Source: Bipolaris cookei (lineage: Eukaryota > Ascomycota > Dothideomycetes > Pleosporales > Pleosporaceae). From it: 64,000 nucleotides of DNA. Made by a program: the position numbers and the translations under genes. Under the pieces are notes generated by a model. The model had not been told where the DNA came from. It did not search any database and was given only the letters and a program-made list of their open reading frames with translations. Location: assembly GCA_002286855.1 (NCBI GenBank), contig NRSV01000010.1, positions 434,001 to 498,000 on the forward strand, written 5' to 3'. This document shows, in pieces, positions 1 through 10,568 of the stretch (the first letter of the stretch is position 1; the number at the start of each line of letters is the position of its first letter).

Positions 1-656
1 CCGATACAGCTCAAATTCTGGAGCCAGTTCGCGGCCCGTCCGAGGCTGGTGATACTATAACCAATTATACTATTGCTGAGGTCGATCGCAGAGCGCTGAA
101 GAACCTCATAGATGTGCAGTTCTCCCACATTGGCCAATGCGACCCTGGCGACTGCGACGCCCAACAAGAGTTCTTCAAGGTAACCGAACGTGTTGACGGC
201 CAAGACGCATGGTACTACAAGCACCTCCTGGACATGGACGGCAACGCCTTCTCCGGCCGTTTCTATAGCTTCCTCAAAAGCAAAAGTCTCACCTACAAAA
301 TGGCCCTCTTCCGCGAATGGCACGCAGAATGGCTCAAACCATGGGTCCATTACATCCCCCTCAGTCTCCGCGGCGACGAGCATCTCGATCTTGTTCGCTG
401 GTTCAGCGGCACCAAAGTGTCTGATAAAGATGGAGATGGGAAACTGGACCATAGCGATGCGGATGGTGGGAAAGGCGGGGGGAATGGAGATAGTGAGGGC
501 GAGAAGAGGGCGCGACGGATTGCGAAGAGGAGTACAGAGTGGCATGATAAGGTGCTTAGGAATGTGGATTTTGAGGTGTGGTTTTTTAGGCTATTGCTGG
601 AGTATGGGCGGGTGGTGGATGATAAGAGGGAGGAGATTGGGTTTCCGGGGCCGTGA
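1..656 (+). CDS. GT90 (CAP10-like) glycosyltransferase, 3' part only
   Basis: The reading frame is open from base 3 and stops at TGA 654-656, so the 5' part lies outside the window. The visible 217 residues match the C-terminal half of glycosyltransferase family 90 (CAP10/CAP59-type, xylosyl- or glucosyltransferases of the secretory pathway). Key blocks are DMDGNAFSGRFYSFLKS and FREWHAEWLKPWVHYIPLSL followed by LVRWF, the family's sugar-nucleotide-binding end. After that comes a low-complexity Asp/Gly/Lys insert (about residues 137-165) and a final helix-rich tail. The upstream stretch contains a QCDPGDC motif that could form a disulfide. No ATG needs to be chosen because the frame is continuous from the window edge. 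In fungi these enzymes are usually Golgi type II membrane proteins that build wall or capsule glycans; the anchor is not visible here. The substrate cannot be told from the sequence. Confidence 0.85.
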   Translation, partial: DTAQILEPVRGPSEAGDTITNYTIAEVDRRALKNLIDVQFSHIGQCDPGDCDAQQEFFKVTERVDGQDAWYYKHLLDMDGNAFSGRFYSFLKSKSLTYKMALFREWHAEWLKPWVHYIPLSLRGDEHLDLVRWFSGTKVSDKDGDGKLDHSDADGGKGGGNGDSEGEKRARRIAKRSTEWHDKVLRNVDFEVWFFRLLLEYGRVVDDKREEIGFPGP

Positions 657-3600
657 AGAAAAGAGAAAAGATATGAGGGGGTAGTTAGAGGGATAGAAGG
701 GGGGTTTTCCTCTTCTTTTTTTTTCTGATCTGGACTGGATTGGATTGGACTGGGCTGGACTGGGGCTTTTTTGCATCTTGCATCTGAGGGAAGAGGGTTA
801 GAAATAGATTGGCATAGTGTGGAGTTTTATCACATCGTATGTCAGGAACTCGAGGGTAGTTTAAGAAAACAAGTGGATATCTTGAGACTTGATCTGTGAT
901 TTTCTTTTTGGTTTCTGCTGATTGAGCGAGAACGATTCGCTTGGCTGGTGAAGGGGTTGGTATTCATGAAGGATCAAGGAGTCTTCTTCTTCTTCTTTTT
1001 CTTCTTCTTCTTCTTTCCTCCCTTTCACTGAGTTTGCAACTATGAATGTCAAGAATGTGGAATACTACTGTTTTTTTTGCAAAGCCATCAACAAGAACGT
1101 ATATATTAGCCCTTTCTGTTCTCTCTTCTATACTATACATTGTTTTCATGATAGATTTACTCAAATGACTGGTGTTGTACGTACGAGTTTACAAATCCCC
1201 CCCTGAGAGAAAGTCTTCACGCAAACTAAGAGCGAAGTATGGATTTAACATTGTGGTAGGGTTGAACAAGGATTAACTTCTGGTTTTTGGGGCGTTTGGC
1301 TTGGTTTGGATTTTTACTAAGGAGGGTATATATAATACAGCGTGTGTTTGTTGAAGGGATTGGTGGGATTATGTTTGTTTGATATCGTCTTTACCCTTTA
1401 AGATTTCTGTTGCGAAGAAGACTATTGGGCGCTGTTTAGGCAGTGTTTGTATAGAGCATAAGAGGGGCTTTTGTAGCGGGTTGGAGGTATCTGGGTTAGG
1501 GCCGTGGTTTTGTGATTTTTGTTGGTGTCTGTTTGTAGGTGAAGTGCTGGATGTTTGTCTTTCTCTGCTTTTGTCGGATCACAGGAGGTGCGATGATAGC
1601 TATTCATGGGATCTCCACTGGTGAGATTGTATGAGAATGCTGTTGAATGGGGAAAGAAGATAACATTTCTTAATCATATCTTGGGAGACAACACGGTAGC
1701 CATGAAGATGACAACGAAAACTTGCATGTGTCCATTGTCACCCTTGGTGGAAAATCGCTCTATCGGAATACTAGATTAGTCGTGCTGATATCTAGCTTAT
1801 ATGTAGACACAGTCCCTTAAAACAAATGGCTTACATATTTTTTATCCATGTAGATTGAGGCACAGTCGTAATCGCTAGCATCTGAGATGGTTTTTGTGAT
1901 ATCTATTCTCAGTGCAATGAGATACTGGAAGTTCTAAAATCACATATGTTGCATTGGAGTAAATGCTAATGCAATTTATCAACTAATAACGATGCCTGCT
2001 AAGACTTTCGTCATGTTTTCGTAGTATGATGAACATCTGTCCGGAGTGACAATTTCTCAGACCTTTCTTGAACTATCTAATGTGGTTTCTCAACTGGAAG
2101 ACTTCTCGTACTCCGAAGTATAATGCTATGTTCCTGCATGGTTTGGCACCGTAAAATATGTGTTTTGTTATAATAACTCTTATTACAAACTGAGCCGGAT
2201 TAGTATTTGTTACTCAGAATTGAATTTTTCCAAACATGTAGAGCTGCTCTTCGCTCAATCTCCATATAATCTCCAACCTTAACGACTAGCGTCATACGTT
2301 CAAGAAACCATACTAGACTTTACATTCTTGCTAACCATTTTCAAAAAGTGTCGTTCAATAGTAATGCTCTGCTCCTAGTAAGCTATAGCCAAACCTTCAA
2401 TAGACTCGGTCCTTTTTTTTGCAAGTCATTATCTAGTTCTGGCTCGATACAATCCTCCGCTTCCAACTTTCAGCAATTTGTTATATCATCCTAGGAAACC
2501 TATCGTAATTTCATATCTGGATCTATAACTTGGGGGCGAGGATGATGCTTGCAATGAGGTTACGTGTACGTGTTGATTTGGAAGGGCATATCGTACGATT
2601 ATCCATAAAGGCGATGATAATGACAGTTTTCAACACCGGCCACGAGGGATTTAAAATCTTGGGTATCACTGTTCGGGAGCATGGTTCCGTATTCCCGCTT
2701 GTCTCTCTGTTGTTACATATTTATATATTTCAGCCCCTGCGCAGTTGTATGAATGCTCGCAATCAAAATCAAGAATATTTCCGTATACACGTCTTTCTCT
2801 GTCTCTGTCAATAGCCATAATCAATAACGATATACTTACATTCAGTCATAGGCATTAGTATTTCATACAAAACTTGTCGCCCGGACAATATGCTGAGTTG
2901 TGGCGACAGACATGACATAACAATATCATAAGACGAAGTCATATTGCTCAAAAGCTAAATGACACACGATACTCAATACCTTAGGTAACGTTGATAGATC
3001 TAGAGCGCTCTGCCCAACACGCTCCTCGTCTCGAAGCCTGGGGATCAATGGATCTACGGGACAATTTCGTCTCCGACTCTGAGGCATATAGTTCGAAAAA
3101 CAAAAACTTTGCTTACTGTTACATTGGTTAGGCCAACCATTAAACGCGCAAGCCTCAGTCCGTTTCAGAGCTGATCAGTGGGGACAAGACTTGCACACGG
3201 CGTAATACCGGCCATGTGAAACTTTCAGTTATGTATGACATGTGCTTCGGACCGAAAGCCACAATACGACACGGCCGGAGTTCCCGTAACAGGGGCATCG
3301 GCTCTCACTTCACTTTCGAGTCGGGTTCTCTCGCCATACTTACTTACTCGCCTTAGGGGGAAATCATGCGACATGGGCGCTGATTCGCTGTTATGACTAG
3401 GAGTCGAGAAGGATCATACCCTGGAGCATCTTGACATGTATACACTGGGACAACGGTCTAACGGCGAGTCACATCTGTAAGGAAAACGAGTCGTATTGTT
3501 CTCTGTCGTCATGGTCACTGGGTCTAACTACATACCCTGCTTTGTTGACAAAGGCAAGGGGAAAAGCCTCAAATGACATGACTCGGGGCGCAAACAGAGG

Positions 3601-4071
3601 TCAAGGTGTATAGAAAGCCCCGATTGAAACTATATCTGCTGCCTGTTTTGCTCATTTGTGCTAGCATACAAGCATTTTCCCAAGATTGAAAGAGAAACCC
3701 CGCAAACCTTACTAGGACTCCTCTTTCACGAACAACTACAGGTCTTATACTCAGAAGACGGTCCGAAAATGTGTTTTGTCCTATTGGAAGAATACCCTTG
3801 AATGCCGTGGTTTTTTTGGTGGATCATTGCGCGGCATCGCGGAAGCAAAACCTACTCTTCTATCATGTTATAAGGGTGATCACCAAGAACAGTTCCCCGA
3901 TTCATAATGCTCTCATATAGATGTAATATGCGACTTTATCGAGGATCTACTGACAGCTGATCGGTCGGCTATGCATGTAACACGGGACGATTTTATAATA
4001 TCGGTCAAGTTCCACGATGATCTGGATTCTAAGTGATAGTTTCGGTAAGAATGAAAGTGAAGCAGAAACAT
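657..4071. other. 3.4-kb intergenic stretch, no gene recognised
   Basis: The first few hundred bases are the presumed 3' UTR of the GT90 gene and hold an imperfect TTC-rich microsatellite at about 979-1017. From about 1650 to 2950 the sequence becomes AT-rich, and only short frames without family resemblance are present. No terminal inverted repeats, tRNA or coding similarity were recognised. It could be a strongly decayed repeat, but I see no direct proof. Confidence 0.5.
979..1017. repeat. Imperfect (TTC)n microsatellite
   Basis: A run of TTC/CTT units with one longer T tract lies in the presumed 3' flank of the GT90 gene. It is a polypyrimidine tract on the + strand and creates a Lys/Glu-rich spurious frame on the other strand. 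Confidence 0.85.
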
Positions 4072-4601
4072 CTACGTTGGTAATTTCCCACCAGTAGATT
4101 CCACCACGGAGATAACGTCTTCTTTGAGCTCTGGGATAGCATTTGAGACTTGCCAGGCTAGTTGCTCTTGCAGCATGCGGTATGCATCGATGCGGCCGTT
4201 CAGCATCTGATTCATCCGCTGCACAGTTTCCACAAACTCGCGAGTGAAGATATCAGGGTTCCTGGAGTTCTCGACGTAGGACATGACCTCAGGTGGTATA
4301 TCGATTTGTACGGAAGGTGCAGTCCTCGACAACTTTACTAAGTTCTGCACCAGCGACTGGCTGTATACGCGTCAGACATACAGCCGTTCAAGTTGCAGAA
4401 CTCTTCACGTACATCTCACGCTTCATAGCTTCTTGTGTCGTGTTGCCATGGTGATCATACGCTTGTACGACAAGATTATAGAGGTTTTGAACAATGTCTT
4501 TCAGTTGGGCTTCGACCTCGACTATCACCGCTGAGAAGAGCATGAGCATAGTGAACCAATAGTATGCCCAGCTACCTACAATCTGAATTTGGGGTTGCCA
4601 T
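4072..4601 (-). CDS. MED10: Mediator subunit 10 (MED10/Nut2)
   Basis: Three exons give 142 residues: 4601-4580, 4530-4413, 4360-4072, with introns of 49 and 52 nt. Intron 1 has a GTAGGT donor and a TTCTCAG acceptor; intron 2 has GTACGT, a CTGAC branch and ATACAG. The joined frame reads from MATPNSDSVIVEVEAQLKDI through KREIQSLVQNLVKLS to the family hallmark NSRNPDIFTREFVETVQRMN. Length and motif order are those of MED10, a middle-module subunit of Mediator that bridges activators and RNA polymerase II in the nucleus. The start at 4601 was chosen because it gives the short polar leader normal for the family; an ATG inside intron 1 would give an odd hydrophobic leader. It is divergently arranged with the PXA gene, with 237 bp between start codons. 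Confidence 0.93.
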
Positions 4602-4838
4602 GTTGATGTTGACCGTGAAAGTTGTAAGGGAGCGTTGGCGCGTGACAACGTGACAACGTGACACATAGGTTGGATGTGCCAAGCTTCGGCTAGACTTACT
4701 CACCTCGATGATCAGCTGGCGTCATAGCTCACTTTACATTCACCTTTCAACAACGACTTTTATCTCGACCACATAGTAGACCTTCGTCACGTGTTCAAAG
4801 AGTTGCTGAGTGTAGGCAATAATGAAAAGCCTCCTGCG
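4602..4838. promoter_or_regulatory. Divergent promoter, MED10 / PXA gene
   Basis: Only 237 bp separate the two start codons, so both promoters must lie here or overlap the first exons. Near the MED10 side an 8-bp unit (ACGTGACA) is repeated almost in tandem at about 4636-4664. No clear TATA box was identified. Confidence 0.5.
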
Positions 4839-7589
4839 ATGGCCGAGAGCATGATCCGGGATTCCGATGTCCCTCTTTCGCAGCTACCAGGCCTTCGGGC
4901 CTCAACACCGTCTACTCCAGGAACTACAGGGAGCAACCTCCATAATCATCCTCGTACTACAAGCCCAAGTCGACTAGCTGATTCTCAGAAGCTTCGGTTA
5001 GATCCCACCTCGGACAAGGCGACTGCAGCATTTGTTCGACGCACGCTGTGCTCCCACAATGTGCTACTTGGCAACGGCGAGAAAGGACGCAGTACACCGC
5101 GGCCGATTGAGGATGTGCTACCTCCCTTGACAAGCTCAAATGCGGTCGATCTTCAGTTATACGGGGTCATTTCTGTGATCATCAAGGAGTTTGTACAGAC
5201 GTGGTACTCAAAGATCACTCCAGACCAAGTTTTTGTCAATGAAGTGATTCAGATCATTGCTCATTGTACCAGAGGTCTTGAGCAGCGCTTACGAAAAGTC
5301 GATTTGGAATCACTGTTGCTAGACGAGATCCCTGAGTTACTTCAGTCCCATCTAAAATGTAGGTGATTCCGATCCTGGACTATTGCATGAAGTGTGTCTA
5401 ACACTCTGTGGCTAGCTTTTCACATAGCGAAGCGACAAGCCACCTCGTACGATTCACTAATATCAGATCCCCGTACAATATATCATACGCTCCACCCACA
5501 CCCTGCACTTTCGCCTGTTCCAACGGATATGATTCCGGCCTCAGTCGTTGAACAGCGGGAAAGCGAATCAGCATGGCGTCAACTGCTTGTTCACGGTGTG
5601 TTGGCTCTGCTCCTACCCACTGAGGATCTAGAGAATGGGTGTCTTCGCGCACTAGTTGCCGAGATCTTTGCGGAAATGATCCTCGGAAACGGCATTAGCG
5701 GAAAAGCCTGTGAGGGTTGGGTATTATGGGAAGGTATTACAAGAATAGTTGAAGTATTACAGACGGACGCTACAGAAGAGAAGGGCTCCCAATCAGAAGG
5801 TTCTAATGGAGAGCAATCATTGACCCGTCTGGAACGCTACGGGCTTTTGCCGCATAAAGGGACGGAAGCCAGATCTACAGAGCGATTGGACGCTGAACAG
5901 CAGCGCCCTAGGCACCCGCTAGCATCTACGGTGGGACTCTTCTGGGCTGTTGTCCAATATGCATTCATGGCGTTTACTGCGGTACGCGCAGTGATCTTGT
6001 GTATTGCGACATCATCTTCTCTCCCGTCGAGATATGTCACAAGCGAGCAGTCATCGGGCCAAGCGCCTGGCCAATTACAAATGCCGCAAACAGAAACGAC
6101 GACGTCAAGGCGCCCGTTGGGTACCAAACGGCCCGTAGTGAGTATGGCGCTGTGGAGCTGTGCAGCACAGGTTGTTGAATTAGATAGCCGCATGCCTTGG
6201 CTGTCAGGTTTCACTTCGATGCTCCATCGTGGAGCCTTGATCGGTCCAGGCAGGGTGGGTGAGACGGATGGTGTATTGGACAGGTGAGTTACGATAATAT
6301 CTTCTTTTTCATCTCGATGCCGTGGTTGGCCAGAGGTCGGGGTGGTGCTGGTCCGTGCGACACAGGGCGAGATAGCTCCGCATGCGATTTCGGTCACTTG
6401 ACTTGGCTTCAGCGAATGCGACGGCCCGCAGACTCATACACCGGAGCATCCCTGTCGTGGCGCATCGTCTCATGCAAGCCTCAGCACCCGTTCCGGGCGG
6501 CAACTCGACACGTTCTGGACATGACGACTTGGCACTTTTGGCCCCTCACTTTTGCCAAACACCACCACGCAACGCACGATGCTTGCAAACGGGCCCAGAC
6601 AAGTCTGCAGCGCGACTTTCCGTCAGCCAACAGGACAACATGGGAGCCTACAAAGGATCTGCATATCCTAGGCCGTCTCACCGATCGTTTTCCTTACGCC
6701 TGGCCGTACTGAGTTTGGGTTCCGGCATTGGTCAAAAAAGATCCCGACCATGCCACCATGACTGGGGCCAGCTGACATCGTCTCGATATTCCGTCTTTGC
6801 ATCTTAGCGGCCTGCAACTCCACTGCCATCGTCTTGCCGTACTGGCAAGCATGCACTTCGCTCCCCCGATGCATTGAAGCATTCGACGAATAGCCCAGAA
6901 CCCGACCTTTTGGGTGCGGCTTGAGCTGACTGCGACTCCTTGAGTTGCGCTCTTGTACAACCAGTCAATTTCGCTTGACATGGGCATTCGCCTCATTTTG
7001 TGAACCACATCAATATCCCTCTCCACCTTCGCTCAACCTATTGGCTCCATGCGCCCTGGTCTCTGTCATATTCAACAACCAGCTTCCTGTCCCGCGGGCT
7101 AGGTTGTCCATCGATGCCACCATACACACATTTGTCCTGTTTCCGCACTAATTGCCTTCATACGTCTCCATCGTATTGCGGACACTAACCACAAGCATCT
7201 GCAGATTTCTCTCCCACACTATACACACCAGGATCCTAAACCCCGCCTTCCTCCCAGTGGCGCTTCGCACCTTTCGTGCAGCTATTTTCCCCAATAACAC
7301 GCTTGGGCCCCCACGCCAAATGCCAACGGACGAAGAGATTAAGACGATCAAGCACTGCTGTGCCGCTACACTCCTCAATCTAGTCCCAGCTAAGGTAGCA
7401 GTAACTTTCTTTGCGAGCGATGAGCGCGAGGCTCAGACTCAGCAAATCGAAGACGTTCTAGGCTGCCTCGATGACACGTACCTCAACAAGCACCTGATTT
7501 TCCAAATTGTGGAATTGATTGTCCTGCGTCTGTTCCCGGAATTAGGAGAACAAAGCGTAAAGGATCTTTTGGAAGAGCGTATCAGCTGA
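4839..7589 (+). CDS. PXA-domain protein with a 921-nt intron
   Basis: Three exons, 4839-5358, 5416-6283 and 7205-7589, give 590 residues. Intron 1 is 57 nt (GTAGGT...TCTAACAC...CTAG). Intron 2 is 921 nt (GTGAGT donor, CACTAACC branch, TGCAG acceptor) and joins VLDR to FLSHTIHTRIL in phase. The N-terminal about 100 residues are Ser/Thr/Pro-rich. A PXA fold (PX-associated, sorting-nexin/Mdm1-type membrane-contact or endosomal proteins) covers roughly residues 105-290, with blocks VDLQLYGVISVIIKEFVQTW and LVAEIFAEMILGN. The C-terminal exon carries the conserved IFPNNTLGPPRQMP block and a helical end. There is no PX or RGS domain, as in the short fungal PXA proteins. The start is the first in-frame ATG; the frame is open further upstream only through a GTG. 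The third exon has no convincing ATG of its own, which supports one gene rather than two. The lipid or partner bound is unknown. Confidence 0.85.
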
Positions 7590-10531
7590 GACGATGGCAG
7601 TTGTACTGTCATGAATTAGCAACTGCAAGTTGAGGACGCGCTCTTCTGTTGCCAGGCGCCGAACAAAGTCTCACCGCTCAGTATGCGCGAACCGCTGGGC
7701 GCGGCCCGTCGCGCACTTGTCACTGCTTTTGCCTTGTTCAGGTGACTGCTAGATTCATCTCTTGGGTTCCTGGTCGCATACATGCTTCCTCTGCAGGTTT
7801 TTCCTCGTATGGCCGCAACAATAGCGACAACCGCAACTACATGATGTACTGTCATGTATTACCAACTCACCACGCATCCCATAGTGAGACGTAGTAAATA
7901 CACCGCTGCTCCTTGTAAAGAGGGGGTTTGGCCAATCAAAAAATTCATCCGCAAAAAATTGTTGAGGCACATGGTGTCCAAATTGCGGGCTGCCTGCATG
8001 CAGCGGCGACCACCTGACTATTCAGGCTATTGCCGAACGGAAACTACGAGAAGTGTACTACGAGATACCCCACAGTATTACCCTAAACTCGAACCAGTCT
8101 CGAGCAAAGTCACCCTCCATTACGTCTGCTGCAAAGCGGATGCTAGGATATATCATCATGTAGCAGGGGGGAACAGAAGTCTGGTGCACGTGTATGAACG
8201 GCGCTTGGACAGCCCACATCTCAGCCGCTCGGGGAGCGCGACGGTCCGTGTCAGCTCGACAACTGCGCAGGGATAAATCAATCGCATACAACCGGCAGCC
8301 CTAAGAAATCAATATTGGACAGCAAACGATACGATACGATAGCAACAAAGACGGCTTCCGCTATGCCTTTGTTCGATCTGACCAGTCTGCCTACCTTGAA
8401 TGTAAATTCACGTGCCAAAGCTGGCTTGTTGCAGTCCCACTCCTCCTTGCATTGAAGCTCCACAGCACGACATGTATCTGAAAGCGGGTCTGGTTCGCGG
8501 TGCTATCGTGAACTATCGCTCGCCGCGGAGCATTTATGTCGCCACCAGTCTTTCCTCGACTATTTCTAGCGAATCCACGCGGTTTCAAGTTCAAACACAT
8601 GTAATTCCGACTCCCGATCAGGTTCCAAATATGCAATTCCTACAACCTATTTTGGCTGAAGCAACGGTGGGTTGTAAAGCTCTGGGTTTCGAAAGACTAC
8701 CCCGCATGCGCTTAAGTACAGGGCTTAATCGACAATTGCCTATCGCTCTCCCCGGGGTTACAGCACAGCTGTACCTGACAAGTTGTGCCTGGAGAGCCTA
8801 ATGATGTGGTCGTACTGTTTCAAGGCATTGGTGTCCGGTTGGGCAGCAGTTGCGCGGAGGCCGTGGTGGCCAGGGCTGCCTCCTCTTGCGGCGCAGCTCT
8901 GCATCTTGAGCCCTTCACCCTTTCTGATCCTATCGTATAACGCGCGCGTTGAGGGCGCGTGCGTAGGATTCAGGTCTACGCATGCCCGCTTTTCTACATG
9001 TCTTTGTCGGCGAAACTGACATGTTGAATGACTCGGTGCTCAAGGATAATCGTTGAAACGTTGATCCTCTGAACTCTCGAGGCAGACAGGGAAACCTGTT
9101 TCGGCAGCACGTTGTGAAGCCGCGCGATGCGCACTATGGAAAGAGCCACGACCCTGGAGGCCGCTCACTATCTCAGAATTTCGCAAAATGCAACGTCGCC
9201 CGTCCCTGAGTGGCGTTTGGAACAGGGATGTCTAGTAAAGACCAGCAACCCTTCTTTTTGCACGGCCCTAGCGTCGTGAACACTCCAGCATCTACCATGC
9301 TCTCTCGCTAACCGATTGGTGATCAGGGGCGTAATGGGCAGCAACGCTTCTATCTCTACCCATGTTTCAACGGCTAAACAGCTTGAAAAGCCACTTGAAG
9401 ACGGAAGCGGGGAAGTTGACTCGGGAAATGCAAAACATCACCCGTAGCGGGCAATTACTGTTTGCGGAATCGAGGCCTCGCCACCCTTTGTGGGGTGGGT
9501 ATGAGGTTCCAATAGTGCGGCATACGGCAGACTCACAGCAGCCACTTCGGATGAAACAAGCAGCTACGGCATTGCTAGTCTTACGCCTCACTCAATAATG
9601 AGGCAGAATATTGGATGATGAGCGAGGGATGAGGTCTTCGCTTGCAGTGTATCGTATGATGGCAGTCGGCGTCTAAGTGACAACGGGAGATGAGCATGAC
9701 GCATATTCTGTCAATGCAAATCATGCTGCCAGTTCGCCACATGATAGCGAGTCGTGTTTCTGCTCGACATGAGTTGCACTTGCAAGACTAGTTCATGCAA
9801 AGCTGGTTGGTTGGCGACTGAGTGGTATTCTCTAGGTAACTGAAGAACAGGCCTGACAGGGAGTGCAAGGCGGCATCTACACGTCAACGACTAACAGGTG
9901 GGTAACACTGTCATTTCTACATGGAACAGTAATGCGCACTGTGTATGCAATGCGTAGGTGCCGTTGGGGGATTTCTGCCATTCAGATTGATCCTATTCTG
10001 CCGCCAATTCCACAGCTAGCGATCTGTGTCCTATCGGCCACACGTGACACGACCACTCAGCGCACTCTGAGAATCATGTGAATGTGACTTTGTACGTGGC
10101 TAAGAGCAGTCCAGAAGCTTGTCCGTGTTACACGCATGTGCCAAAACTGCCATCAACATGTCACCCGAGAGCCCAAAAAATCCAGATGCCGGGATTCTGT
10201 TGTTCCAAGAAATTCTGCTTGTCAGCCCGGTTCCGCGCGCAAACACCCCCCCTTCGGCCTACCCATGCTACGTTGCACGACATGGGAAGCTGGTCACGTG
10301 GGTGCTGCTGGTATAACGCAGGTACCATGACATGAAGAGAAAAGGAGCCAACGAGAACATGGCAATTGTGAAGTTTTGCCCATCTGGTATTGATTTCCTG
10401 GGCCAATTCTTGCCAGCGCATTGTGCATTGTGCATTGCGCGTTCAACCGCCCATCTAGACCCCACTGTCTGTGTGCGGGGGAGCCGCCTAAACTCGGAAA
10501 GAACATGCTTTTTTTACCTTTAACTTTTGTT

Positions 10532-10568
10532 TTTGCGCAACAGGCTTTATTGGCTGTTGTGGCGCAAA
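10532..10568. other. Imperfect stem-loop in gene-free region
   Basis: TTTGCGC plus AACAG on the left pairs with CTGTT, a 3-nt bulge and GCGCAAA on the right, around a 10-nt loop (10544-10553). That gives 12 base pairs. No open frame covers it, so it could be a structural element of a non-coding transcript, or chance. Confidence 0.5.

Noticed and set aside
6382..6807. 141-codon frame inside the 921-nt PXA intron as a nested gene
   Set aside because: No recognisable protein features, and alternative overlapping frames of similar size exist in the same interval.
7854..8276. 140-codon + strand frame in the large gap
   Set aside because: No domain, no plausible splice partners and composition like neighbouring non-coding sequence.
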